Position numbers and translations under genes: made by a program
Source of the DNA: JAPPFW01 sp965200835
GTDB taxonomy: Bacteria; Actinomycetota; Acidimicrobiia; Spongiisociales; Spongiisociaceae
Assembly (NCBI GenBank): GCA_965200835.1
Contig: OZ241390.1
Location: forward strand, 1,922,001 to 1,986,000
DNA length: 64,000 bases
Direction: 5' to 3'
Notes under the pieces: generated by a model
What the model saw: the letters and a program-made list of their open reading frames with translations, nothing else
Database searches by the model: none
What the model was told of the DNA's origin: nothing
Shown: in pieces, positions 25,007 to 33,556 of the stretch
Layout of the letters: each line of letters starts with the position of its first letter
How positions within the stretch are numbered: position 1 is the stretch's first letter

Positions 25007-25693
25007 CTAGCGGGGGCAGCGTCCCGGGTTGGCGGCGGTGGTTGGATCTACCGAGTCGAGGAAGGAATCGATCTCGGCGGAGGTGACTGCATAGGCCACA
25101 TCATCGAACCGGGCGGTGGCGTATACCAGGCCGATCATCTCGTCCTGCTGGTTGAGTATTGGTCCCCCTGAGTATCCGGCGCCGACTGTCGCCCGCACGC
25201 GCACGTTCGATCGCCGAACCGAGCTTTGGGCGTCGTAGATATCCGTTCCCACCGCCGTCACCAGCTCCGCCTGGGTGAAGGGAACTTCCGCCCGCTCGCT
25301 CTCGCCGCGTAGCCGGACGATCCTCCCTTCCTCCCCTGGTTGGGAATCCGCCATGAGAATGGCGGGCCCTTCCAGGTTGGGGGATGCCAGCAGGGCCAGA
25401 TCTCGGTGGATGTCCATCCCGACCAGGGTCGCCGCGTGCCGGACACCATCCTCGAGTGTGACGGACAGCCCACCTTCGGATCCGGCCACGTTATGGGCGA
25501 CCGTTACCAGCAGGCCACGGTCGATCACTACCGCCGTTCCTACCATGTCCTTTCCGCATACCTGGCCTGCCACGCGGGCCACCGAGTCGTAAGGATCGGC
25601 GTTCTGGTTTGCCGATAGGGCACAGGCTCCGACCACCACAGCCAGAGCCGCCAGCAACCTGGGTCGGCGGAAAGTCGGAGACCAGGCGGTCAT
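25007..25693 (-). CDS. Secreted trypsin-like serine protease, coupled to iolG
   Basis: A 228-residue protease with signal peptide (LLAALAVVVGACALS) ending in V-G-A-C, so probably a lipoprotein. The triad is His in V-T-V-A-H-N-V-A-G, Asp in H-R-D-L-A-L-L and Ser in V-G-A-G-Y-S-G-G-P-I. Two Cys (GQVCGKDM and the C-terminal GRCP) match those of its paralogue at 14862. The ATG overlaps the iolG stop as ATGA, which indicates translational coupling to an inositol enzyme of no obvious relation. It is the last gene of the transporter-iolC-iolG unit. Confidence 0.82.
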   Translation of the reverse strand: MTAWSPTFRRPRLLAALAVVVGACALSANQNADPYDSVARVAGQVCGKDMVGTAVVIDRGLLVTVAHNVAGSEGGLSVTLEDGVRHAATLVGMDIHRDLALLASPNLEGPAILMADSQPGEEGRIVRLRGESERAEVPFTQAELVTAVGTDIYDAQSSVRRSNVRVRATVGAGYSGGPILNQQDEMIGLVYATARFDDVAYAVTSAEIDSFLDSVDPTTAANPGRCPR

Positions 25694-26700
25694 CCGATCT
25701 CCGCGGTTGCTACCGGCCTCCTCTCCCTGATCGACTTCCAGGCTGCCAGACCGATCACCAGCGATGCCCGGCCGTCGTGGCCATTCACCGGTGATGGCTT
25801 TCCGTTTCGCACCGCCTCGACGAAATCACGCCATTGGGCCAGATAACTTGCTTCGTACCGCACGCTGAACGGGTGGGGGAGGGGTGATAACCGGCCGCCC
25901 CGCTGGTCGTAGATGACGGTCTCGGTAACAGGCGGGTTTGAGGACCAGGCAACCCCTCCGGACCCGAACGCCTCCACTCTTTGGTCATATCCGTACACGG
26001 CTTGCCGGCTGTTGTCGATGGTCGTGATGACCCGGTTCTCGTGGGTGAGAACTACGACGGCCGTGTCGAGATCCCCCGCCTCGCCAATGGCGGGATCCAC
26101 CAGCACATCTCCCTTGGCATACACCTCGGTGACCTCGCTTCCCGTCACGAACCGGGCCATATCGAAGTCATGGATCGTCATGTCCAGGAAGATGCCCCCT
26201 GACACGTCTATGTAAGAAATCGGTGGGGGTGCCGGGTCACGGGAGCTGATCCGGACCAGGTGAAGCTCGCCCACCGCGGCGGACCCCACTGCCTCTCGTA
26301 CCCCGTGATGGGAGGGATCGAAACGGCGATTGAACCCGATTTGCAGGTAGGCGCCGCTGGCCGCGATCGCTTCCAGCCCTCGGTCGACTTCCTCTAGGTC
26401 GAGGGAGAGGGGCTTCTCACAGAAGATCGCTTTGCTGGCCGAGGCGGCGTCGACCAACAAGTCGATGTGGGTGTCGGTGCTGCTGCAGATGGCTACTGCC
26501 CCGATGGACGGATCCTCGAATATGGCATCCGGTGAGGGCGCTACTGAGAGACCGAGCTCCGATCCCACCGCGTGGGCGACTTCGGTACTTGCGTCGTAAA
26601 CCGCGGCTACCTGGATTCCGGCAACCCGATGATGGAGCAACCGGGCGTGCATCGAGCCGATCCGGCCCGTTCCGAGGATTGCTATACGGAGATCGTCCAT
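25690..26700 (-). CDS. iolG: Myo-inositol 2-dehydrogenase
   Basis: NAD-dependent oxidation of myo-inositol to 2-keto-myo-inositol, the first step of the pathway. ATG at 26698-26700 starts MDDLRIAILGTGRIG; the open frame upstream is not used. The 336 residues match IolG length. Marks are G-T-G-R-I-G (residues 10-15), C-E-K-P near 96 and the catalytic D-M-T-I-H-D-F-D-M-A with Asp and His. Lies 83 bases after iolC and overlaps the protease gene. Confidence 0.9.
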   Translation of the reverse strand: MDDLRIAILGTGRIGSMHARLLHHRVAGIQVAAVYDASTEVAHAVGSELGLSVAPSPDAIFEDPSIGAVAICSSTDTHIDLLVDAASASKAIFCEKPLSLDLEEVDRGLEAIAASGAYLQIGFNRRFDPSHHGVREAVGSAAVGELHLVRISSRDPAPPPISYIDVSGGIFLDMTIHDFDMARFVTGSEVTEVYAKGDVLVDPAIGEAGDLDTAVVVLTHENRVITTIDNSRQAVYGYDQRVEAFGSGGVAWSSNPPVTETVIYDQRGGRLSPLPHPFSVRYEASYLAQWRDFVEAVRNGKPSPVNGHDGRASLVIGLAAWKSIRERRPVATAEIG

Positions 26701-26783
26701 GATTGCCCCTTCGTTCCTTCTCTTCGGTGGCCGGTCGAGCAGATCCATCCTCTGACAGAGGTCACCGGCCCAGCGGAAGGGTA

Positions 26784-27797
26784 TTACCGCTTCTGGGCCT
26801 CGAGCAGGTGCTCGATCTCGGCGAGGGTGGGCATGTCGTCGGCACACATCAGTCGAGAGGCCACGATGGCACCCGCTGCGTTGCCGTGACGGGCGCTCTC
26901 CGCAACGGTCATGCCCGACAGGAGCCCGAAACAGAATGCTCCCCCGAATGCGTCCCCGGCGCCCAGCCCGCACACCACCTTCACCGGGAACGGGGGGATC
27001 AGGGTCCGCTCTCCCTCGGCCGTAGCCATCAGTACCCCGTCACCTCCTAGCTTGATCAGCGCGGCTCGGGATCCCCACGCCAGGATCCGATCGGCGGCCC
27101 GCTCTGGATCAGCGGTACCTACCGCGATCCGGCACTCCTCCCGGTTGCCGATGATGATGGTTGCCCACTCCAGGATCCCACCGATCTCCCTGGCGGCCTC
27201 TCTTTCGGAGCTCCAGAACATCGGTCGCCAGTCCAGATCCAGGATGACGTCCCGCCGGTGGGCGCGGTGTCGTAACACCTCTCGGGTGGTGGAGCGGCTC
27301 GGCTCGTCGGAGAGGCGCGAAGCCGGGATCCACAGGATCGGTGCCGTCGAAAGTGCCTCCAGGTCCAGGTCCTCCACCCTCAGGTCCATGTCAGGGGCGC
27401 GGGGCTCCCGATAGAAGAAGATGGCCGGATCCTCTGGGGGGTTGAGCTCGGCGAACGCCAGCGGGGTCTTGAGGGTGGCATCGACTCCCACGAAGCGGGT
27501 ATCGACGCCGAAGGTGTGCTCGAGAGCATGGCGGACATAGTCGCCGAACCGGTCGTCACCGACCCTGGTGACCACCGCGGACCGGACGCCCAGCCGGGCG
27601 GCCGCTACCGCCACATTGGTGGCCGTCCCCCCGATCGACTTGCGGAAGGTGGCTACCGATCTGATCGGCTGCCCCACCTGCTCGGCGTACAAGTCGACAC
27701 TGACCCTTCCCACCGTGATCAGCTCCAGCTGGTCCGGGGGACCGCCCGGGAGAAGCTCCCCGGGCGGTCCCACCGAAACGGTTGGGGTCATTACCAA
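26784..27797 (-). CDS. iolC: 5-dehydro-2-deoxygluconokinase
   Basis: A PfkB-family kinase of 337 residues that phosphorylates 5-dehydro-2-deoxygluconate. N-terminal V-G-R-V-S-V-D-L-Y-A-E-Q is the IolC form of the substrate site; S-I-G-G-T-A-T-N-V-A is PfkB signature 1; G-L-G-A-G-D-A-F-G-G near 280 is signature 2 with catalytic Asp. Six bases follow the ATPase stop, so cotranscription is clear. The product would go to the aldolase IolJ, which is not in the window. Confidence 0.92.
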   Translation of the reverse strand: MVMTPTVSVGPPGELLPGGPPDQLELITVGRVSVDLYAEQVGQPIRSVATFRKSIGGTATNVAVAAARLGVRSAVVTRVGDDRFGDYVRHALEHTFGVDTRFVGVDATLKTPLAFAELNPPEDPAIFFYREPRAPDMDLRVEDLDLEALSTAPILWIPASRLSDEPSRSTTREVLRHRAHRRDVILDLDWRPMFWSSEREAAREIGGILEWATIIIGNREECRIAVGTADPERAADRILAWGSRAALIKLGGDGVLMATAEGERTLIPPFPVKVVCGLGAGDAFGGAFCFGLLSGMTVAESARHGNAAGAIVASRLMCADDMPTLAEIEHLLEAQKR

Positions 27798-27803
27798 GCG
27801 GGT

Positions 27804-28595
27804 CTAGCCGCCCTCGGCCACCGCTTTGCTGAGCTCGTGTTGCAGTGTGGCCAGGTCGGCACCACCGGCCATCAGCTGGGTGAGCTCGCTCTGGGTGAGC
27901 TCCTCCTTGGCGTAGTCGCCCAGTGACTGGCCCCGGTTGAGGATCATGAAACGATCGCCCACCGGGTAGGCGTGGTGGGGGTTGTGGGTGATGAAAATCA
28001 CCCCCAGACCCCGGTTCCGGGCCTCCACGATGTAGCGAAGCACCACTCCGGACTGCTTCACACCGAGGGCCGACGTGGGCTCATCGAGGATCAGCACCTT
28101 GGCGCCGAAGTACGCCGCCCGGGCGATGGCCACCGACTGCCGCTCACCGCCGGAGAGGGTGCCCACCGGTTGCTCGGTGTCCCGGATGTCGATGCCCATC
28201 TTGGCCAGCTCGGCCTTGGCGATGGAGGCCGCCTTCTCCCGGTCGATGATCTTGAGGGGCCCCCACTTGGTGGGCTCGGCACCCAGGAAGAAGTTGCGCC
28301 ACACAGACATGAGCGGGACCACTGCCAGGTCCTGGTACACGGTGGCGATACCGCGGGCCAATGCGTCCCGGGGCGAATCGAAGTCCACTTCGTCGCCCTC
28401 CACGAACAACCGGCCCTCGCTCTGCTTGTGGGCGCCGGCCAGGATCTTGATGAAGGTCGACTTGCCGGCTCCGTTGTCGCCCAGCACGCAGGTCACCTCG
28501 CCTGCCCTTACCGATGTGGTGATGTTCCGCAGGGCGATGATGTTTCCGTAGAACTTTGAGATTCCCTCGATCTCGAGAAGTGCAGGTTCGCTCAT
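27804..28595 (-). CDS. Sugar (inositol) ABC transporter ATP-binding protein
   Basis: A single-domain ATPase of 263 residues. ATG at 28593-28595 (MSEPALLEIEG) is chosen because it overlaps the permease stop as ATGA and begins the domain; the longer open frame is not used. Walker A is G-D-N-G-A-G-K-S-T, signature L-S-G-G-E-R-Q-S-V, Walker B V-L-I-L-D-E-P-T-S-A-L, H-loop I-T-H-N-P. Single-domain ATPases of the FrcA/XylG-like group act as homodimers with one permease type. Context with iolC and iolG points to inositol. Confidence 0.9.
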   Translation of the reverse strand: MSEPALLEIEGISKFYGNIIALRNITTSVRAGEVTCVLGDNGAGKSTFIKILAGAHKQSEGRLFVEGDEVDFDSPRDALARGIATVYQDLAVVPLMSVWRNFFLGAEPTKWGPLKIIDREKAASIAKAELAKMGIDIRDTEQPVGTLSGGERQSVAIARAAYFGAKVLILDEPTSALGVKQSGVVLRYIVEARNRGLGVIFITHNPHHAYPVGDRFMILNRGQSLGDYAKEELTQSELTQLMAGGADLATLQHELSKAVAEGG

Positions 28596-30484
28596 TTGGA
28601 TTTCTCCGCCTTTCCGCGGACATAGTTGTTGACCATGACCGCCAGCAGCAGGATCACGCCGACGAACAGGAACCTCCAGTCGGAGTTCCAACCGGCGAAC
28701 GGGATTCCCTGGAAGGACATGGCCATTATCAATGCGCCGATCGCTGCGCCGGCCGCCGAGCCGTAACCGCCCGTCAGCAGGTTACCGCCCACCACCGCCG
28801 CGATGATGTAGAAGAACTCCTGGCCGTCCCCGACGTTTGCCTGTACCGAGTTGAGACGGAAGGCGATCAGAGTGCCGACCAGCCAGGCTGCTCCTGACAC
28901 GACCATGAACAGCTGGGTCTTCGTGCGGGCTGCCGGTACACCCACCTGGCGGGAGGCGTTCTTGCTGCCTCCCACTGCGAATGTCCAGCTCCCGAACTTG
29001 GTGCGCATCAGCAGCCAGGTGGCGAAGGCTGCGAAGGCGAAGAAGTACAGGATCGAGACCCGATAGGTGATCAGGGCTCGTGATGCTTCCAGCTCGGCAG
29101 CGGTGGCCCACAGGAGTTTGATCGCGATGGCTACTACTACCAGCAGCACGCCGGCTATCGACAGGGAAGTTCCCAGCCGGTCAGCCTTGGCATCGGCTTG
29201 CCTCCGCTGGTCGAACAGCAGCTGCACCATACCGACGATCAGCAGGATGACGGCGGCGGCCATTATCCAGGCGAAGAACTCGGCGCGGTACTTCCTCGAC
29301 ACGGCTTCGGCCTGGATGATGAACCCGACCACTGCCACCGAAATCCCTGCCAGCGCCGTTAGGGCGAACTGGACGGTGGGTGTCTCGGCCGCGCGGCGGG
29401 CCGCATTGAGGAGCATGAGGGTCCCGATTATCACCAGTCCACCGAACAGGATTGCTCTCAGCCCCTGGACGGTGAGCAGCAGCCCGAGCACGGTGGTGTC
29501 CGATGAATCGAGGACGACGCCGAGTATCGCTCCCAAAGCGATCAGGGCTAGCCCGATCCCCGCTCGCCGTCCCACCTCACGGCTGATCGCAAACCCGCCT
29601 CTTTGTGCCGAGCTGGGTTGGAAGCGCCAGGACGAGTATCCATAGATCGCCACCAGTGCTCCAACGATCATCACGATGGACCAGAGCCAATTGGCTTGTA
29701 CTCCATCGGTAGCAGTCAGGGTGACGATGCCGACTACCGCAGCTGCCACGCCGACCAGCGTTACCACGATCATCCCGGTCGGGCTGGACCCTCCCTGGTC
29801 ACCTCGTCTAACCAGGCTCAGCTCCATCATTCCGAGCACCAGGGCTCCCAGACCAAGCAGGGCCAATACCCCGAATACCATGTCCCGGCCACCCAGGAAG
29901 GAGTCCCATAGGTGGTCGTTCCGGATCCAGACTCCCCCGAAGATGTTCGACCAGAAGCCGTAGTCAGGGGCATCGTCCAATCCTTCGACGATCACCTTGT
30001 CGACGAACAGCTTGGAGAAGCCCAGCTTGGCCCCTCTCAGCACGAAGAAGGTACCTAGGGTGACGATGAAACTGGGTAACCCGGTTCTCTCAACCAGCGT
30101 TCCGTTCACCCACCCGATTCCCAAGGCGAACAGGAAGGTGATGGGAATCGCCACCGTGAGCGGAAGTCCCAGTCCACCGAGCTCGCCCGTGTCCTTCACC
30201 AGTAGGACCACCAGCATCCCGGTAGCTCCGGTCATGGCTCCTGACGAGAGGTCGAACTCGCCACCGATCATGAGCAGGGCTACCGCAATGGCCATGATGC
30301 CGAGCGAGGTGGCGACGTCCAGGTAATTGTTGGTTCCGGCGGTGGTACCGAACACATCGCTGACCGACCAGAAGAACAGCCAGATAGCGCCGGTACCTAC
30401 CAGCGCTCCGATCTCGGGGCGGGTCAGTAACCGCTGGACAGGGCCCCGATACGCCAGGCGTTCATCGGTAGCCACGGTGGTCAC
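28592..30484 (-). CDS. Sugar (inositol) ABC transporter permease, unusually long
   Basis: A 630-residue integral membrane protein of the BPD_transp_2 family (ribose/xylose/fructose permeases). The N-terminal part has the family's G-G-E-F-D-L-S-S-G-A-M and G-L-P-S-F-I-V-T-L-G-T; the C-terminal part has F-A-V-G-G-S-K-N-A-S-R, V-G-G-N-L-L-T-G-G-Y-G-S and V-M-V-N-N-Y-V-R-G-K. Typical members are 310-420 residues. The extra length is a central block, about residues 200-450, with six or more additional hydrophobic segments separated by charged loops. Single permease gene; it would pair with the ATPase and the binding protein. Confidence 0.87.
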   Translation of the reverse strand: MTTVATDERLAYRGPVQRLLTRPEIGALVGTGAIWLFFWSVSDVFGTTAGTNNYLDVATSLGIMAIAVALLMIGGEFDLSSGAMTGATGMLVVLLVKDTGELGGLGLPLTVAIPITFLFALGIGWVNGTLVERTGLPSFIVTLGTFFVLRGAKLGFSKLFVDKVIVEGLDDAPDYGFWSNIFGGVWIRNDHLWDSFLGGRDMVFGVLALLGLGALVLGMMELSLVRRGDQGGSSPTGMIVVTLVGVAAAVVGIVTLTATDGVQANWLWSIVMIVGALVAIYGYSSWRFQPSSAQRGGFAISREVGRRAGIGLALIALGAILGVVLDSSDTTVLGLLLTVQGLRAILFGGLVIIGTLMLLNAARRAAETPTVQFALTALAGISVAVVGFIIQAEAVSRKYRAEFFAWIMAAAVILLIVGMVQLLFDQRRQADAKADRLGTSLSIAGVLLVVVAIAIKLLWATAAELEASRALITYRVSILYFFAFAAFATWLLMRTKFGSWTFAVGGSKNASRQVGVPAARTKTQLFMVVSGAAWLVGTLIAFRLNSVQANVGDGQEFFYIIAAVVGGNLLTGGYGSAAGAAIGALIMAMSFQGIPFAGWNSDWRFLFVGVILLLAVMVNNYVRGKAEKSK

Positions 30485-30631
30485 CTTTCAGATAGAGGTC
30501 CATACGAGCCGTCCTCCTTTCCTAAGCCGACAGAACCGGCATTTTAGGGGATGCCTCATCCCCGCCGCCGCCCTGATACGGCTGATTTCTTGGTCACCGT
30601 TCTGGTTGCTCGGTAACTCGCTCGGGATAGG

Positions 30632-30661
30632 AAGAAGGGGCCCGGTAGCGAGCCCCTTCTT
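30632..30661. terminator. 10-bp hairpin between binding-protein and permease genes
   Basis: AAGAAGGGGC pairs exactly with GCCCCTTCTT across a 10-base loop, about 27 bases beyond the binding-protein stop. On the minus strand it is followed by C-T-T-C-T-T-C-C-T. It could partly stop transcription or protect the upstream mRNA, giving more binding protein than permease. Confidence 0.55.
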
Positions 30662-30688
30662 GACGTTTCTGGTTAGGTGATCCGGTTC

Positions 30689-31717
30689 CTAGCGCGTCCC
30701 CTGATCGACGAGCGCCTTCACCTGTTGGACATTGTCGGTGGTGACGAAACCGGGTCCGGTCAGGACCGGGAGCCCACCACCCACGGTGTTCAGGTTCGTG
30801 GCGTTCAGGTAGAGGAACACGATGGTCAGGTATCCCTGCAGGTACTGCTGCTGATCGACGGTGAAGTCGATATCGCCGGCTTCGATAGCCGCGATCAGGT
30901 CGCCTGAGATGTCGAAACCACCGATGTAGAGGTCACGTCCGGCGGCAGTTCCGGCCTCGACCGCCCGGACGGCCACGTTCGGACCCACACCGAGCACGGC
31001 ATCGATATCGGCGTCTGCCTGGAGAGCCGCGGCGATGGTGTTGATCTGGGTCTCAGGCTCTGCGTCGAGACCGATGAACTGGGTCACTACCTCACCGTTG
31101 AAGGTGGCTTCCAGCCCCTGGCAGCGCTCCTCGAGACCGATGTTGCCCTGCTCCTGCTGGGCACAGAGCACCTTGCCGGCGCCGAGATCGTTGAAGAACT
31201 CTCCGGCACCCTCTCCGGCCACGACCTCGGTCTGACCCACATGGGTCACCGCACCCAGCTCCTTGAACTGGTTGGAGCCCGAGTTGAGCGTTATGACGGG
31301 GATCCCGGCGGCTACCGCAGCCTGGACCTCCGGGCCGAGTGCTTCGGGGTTGGCCAGCGAAACACCGATGCCGTTGGAGCCCGAGGCGACCGCGGCCTGC
31401 ATGTCCTGGACCTGCTTCTCGGGATCGTTGCTGGAAGGACTCCAGACCATCTCCACCCCGAGGGCATCGGCGGCGTCCTGAGCGCCCTTCTTCACGACGG
31501 ACCAGAACACGCCATCGTCCGAGTGGGTGACCATGTGGAAGGTCAGATCCATGCCCTGCGTGGGCGTGACGGCCACCGTGGTCGGTTCTTCGGCGGCGGC
31601 TTGGGTGGTCGTGGCCTCGGCGTCGGCGGCCGGTTCGGGGGTGGAATCGTCACCTCCGCAGGCCGCGAACACCAGCATCAGGGCAGCGGCTAGCGCTGCC
31701 AAACGGAATCTCTTCAT
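30689..31717 (-). CDS. Sugar (inositol) ABC transporter substrate-binding lipoprotein
   Basis: 342 residues from ATG 31715-31717, which follows GGAGGAGG at normal spacing; an upstream ATG contains this site and is rejected. The signal LALMLVFAACGGDDS has lipobox F-A-A-C. An acidic Thr/Ala linker leads to a Peripla_BP_4 domain: T-F-H-M-V-T-H-S-D, A-V-A-S-G-S-N-G-I, P-V-I-T-L-N-S-G, and G-G-F-D-I-S-G-D. First gene of the unit that also holds permease, ATPase, iolC, iolG and the protease. Ligand inferred from context as inositol. Confidence 0.88.
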   Translation of the reverse strand: MKRFRLAALAAALMLVFAACGGDDSTPEPAADAEATTTQAAAEEPTTVAVTPTQGMDLTFHMVTHSDDGVFWSVVKKGAQDAADALGVEMVWSPSSNDPEKQVQDMQAAVASGSNGIGVSLANPEALGPEVQAAVAAGIPVITLNSGSNQFKELGAVTHVGQTEVVAGEGAGEFFNDLGAGKVLCAQQEQGNIGLEERCQGLEATFNGEVVTQFIGLDAEPETQINTIAAALQADADIDAVLGVGPNVAVRAVEAGTAAGRDLYIGGFDISGDLIAAIEAGDIDFTVDQQQYLQGYLTIVFLYLNATNLNTVGGGLPVLTGPGFVTTDNVQQVKALVDQGTR

Positions 31718-31818
31718 AGGACCTCCTCCCATGATGGCACTCAGTTACGGTGCAAGATCGAATTGCCTGTTCGTCCCGTCCGGCCCACTGATGGATTGGC
31801 CCGGGCGGGAAGTGAGAA

Positions 31819-31824
31819 ATTATA
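31819..31824 (-). promoter_or_regulatory. -10 box (TATAAT) for the inositol transporter operon
   Basis: A perfect TATAAT on the minus strand, about 100 bases upstream of the binding-protein ATG. Seventeen bases further is GGACAT, a poor -35, which may mean the promoter needs an activator. No regulator gene is adjacent. Confidence 0.5.
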
Positions 31825-31892
31825 CCGGCCGATCGAAATCTATGTCCGGCCGAGCGGTGCCGACTTTGGCAGGCGCGCCGTCTCGGTAGTCC

Positions 31893-32312
31893 CTAGCCCC
31901 GCTGGTGGATCGTGCCATCAGGGTCGATGCGGGTGGGCAAGCCGTCGGCCAGTTGTCCATAGCCGCGATCCACCACGATCAGCGGGCAGTGATGCTCCGG
32001 GTACAGCTCGGCCGCTACCAGCACCCCGACCACCAGGATCGGGTCGACCTCTTGCAGGATTAAACCGGCGGGTCCGGTTCCGGCTCGTAGCGACTCGGCG
32101 ATGATTGCGGAACCGCCCGAGGATCCCCGGCCGTGGGGGAGGATGAGGATCCGTCCCGAGGTGGATTGGCCGGCCTGGGGATGGTGGCGGTCGATAACTG
32201 TGCCGGTGGCTGGATCGATACCTCCCCACCAGCTCAGCGGTTCATCCAGCAGCATCCCGGGTCCTCGGGCCGATCCCGCCACGATCGGGGTGCCTTTCAC
32301 CAACAATCTCAC
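31893..32312 (-). CDS. Aconitase X, small swivel subunit (DUF126)
   Basis: 139 residues from a GTG that overlaps the large-subunit stop (GTGA). V-K-G-T-P-I-V-A-G-S-A-R-G and D-E-P-L-S-W-W-G-G-I-D open the swivel domain; G-R-I-L-I-L-P-H-G-R-G-S-S-G-G-S is the loop bearing the catalytic Ser in the family. It pairs with the DUF521 subunit to form AcnX. Bacterial AcnX enzymes studied so far dehydrate 3-hydroxyproline isomers; archaeal ones act on mevalonate 5-phosphate. Reading the neighbours, an amino-acid-type substrate is favoured. Confidence 0.85.
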   Translation of the reverse strand: MRLLVKGTPIVAGSARGPGMLLDEPLSWWGGIDPATGTVIDRHHPQAGQSTSGRILILPHGRGSSGGSAIIAESLRAGTGPAGLILQEVDPILVVGVLVAAELYPEHHCPLIVVDRGYGQLADGLPTRIDPDGTIHQRG

Positions 32313-33556
32313 CAGGGTGGCTGCTCTCTGACTACCCGGCCGGCCACCCCCGACTCGACACAGTCGGAGGTGGAGCCGAACACCACGTCCAACCCCAGGT
32401 TGCCCGGGGCGTAGTAGGCCCACTTGGCCGAGTCGGTCATGGCGGCGCCGGTGCGGTCCCGGATGATGGGAGTGACGTAGGTGCAGGTGTCGGTGACGAA
32501 CACCACCCCGAGCGCTTCGAGTTCCTCCACATCCGGCGCCGATTGCAGGACGTGGCGGCCGGTGTTGACGTACAGAGTGACCCGCTCGTGTGTGGATCGC
32601 CCGTCGAGCAGGCGCCGAAGGCGGTGGATCTGGGCGGCCGAGTAATGGGGGGTGCCCAGGTTGACCGTGGCCAGGGGGGCCGCCGGATCGCCCGACAGGC
32701 TCCGGTAGGAGGAGTCTAGAGCTCCGGGGGTCACCTCGATGACCCGGGGGCTCCGGCCGCCGGTAGCCTGGGCGAGGGTAGGGGCTTCCGGGGTGACTCC
32801 CACCACGTGGATCATCCCGACGCTCCCCGAGGAGGCAGCCGCGGCGCCCAGCACCTTCATCTGATCCTCGGTAACGGCGCCCAGCCCGGTGATGACCGGA
32901 ACTTCGGTTCCCGCTTCGGATCCGATGAGAAACCCCAGCACCGCAAAGAACTGTTCCTCGGCCTTGGCCCGCTCGCAAATGGCGGAAACGTCGAAGCACA
33001 CGGTGGCTTGCCGGTTCCTGTCCAGGTAGAGGCCGAACTCGGGTGCCCGACCGGCGATGGCCGCAGCTATGTCCACAAAGTCACCGAACCGGGGGGTGCG
33101 AGCCCCGAGGACCGAGTTGGCGAACACGATGGCGTTGGACTCACCCCAGGCCACCCGATCTCCAAAACCGGGCCGCTCCGGCAGCTGGTAGGGAGCGCAG
33201 GTCCAGGTGGCCTGCCCGCCCATGTCGACGTACGCCTGCATGGTCTGGCGGGCGGCCCGCCGGGTCCGGTCGTCCTCGGCCACTAGGTCGGGGTGCAGCA
33301 GGTCCAGAGAGGCGACGTTGAGGGTGGTCGGCACCCGCACCCGGCCGCCCAGGTCGCGGAGGCGGCTGGCGTAGTCGAGACTGGACCGTCCCAGATACAG
33401 AGTGCCGTCGATGTGGGCGCTGGAGATGTCGATCATCCGGCGGGCATCAGTGGCTCGGGCCAGCCCGACCAGCAGGCGCATGGCCATGGCCAGGGCCGGG
33501 CCTCCCTCGCCGTCCAAGCCTGCTCTGTCCCTGTCGCTCAGCACCAAGGTGGTCAT
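32309..33556 (-). CDS. Aconitase X, catalytic subunit (DUF521)
   Basis: 415 residues from ATG 33554-33556, which shares its last base with the stop of the FAD enzyme gene (TGATG). Features of the AcnX catalytic domain are S-S-A-H-I-D-G, V-P-T-T-L-N-V-A-S, C-A-P-Y-Q near 135, G-E-S-N-A-I-V-F-A-N-S-V-L-G-A-R-T and V-T-D-T-C-T-Y. The Cys residues in C-A-P-Y and D-T-C-T-Y are candidate iron-sulfur ligands. Expected to work as a dehydratase with the DUF126 subunit. Exact substrate not readable. Confidence 0.87.
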   Translation of the reverse strand: MTTLVLSDRDRAGLDGEGGPALAMAMRLLVGLARATDARRMIDISSAHIDGTLYLGRSSLDYASRLRDLGGRVRVPTTLNVASLDLLHPDLVAEDDRTRRAARQTMQAYVDMGGQATWTCAPYQLPERPGFGDRVAWGESNAIVFANSVLGARTPRFGDFVDIAAAIAGRAPEFGLYLDRNRQATVCFDVSAICERAKAEEQFFAVLGFLIGSEAGTEVPVITGLGAVTEDQMKVLGAAAASSGSVGMIHVVGVTPEAPTLAQATGGRSPRVIEVTPGALDSSYRSLSGDPAAPLATVNLGTPHYSAAQIHRLRRLLDGRSTHERVTLYVNTGRHVLQSAPDVEELEALGVVFVTDTCTYVTPIIRDRTGAAMTDSAKWAYYAPGNLGLDVVFGSTSDCVESGVAGRVVREQPPW

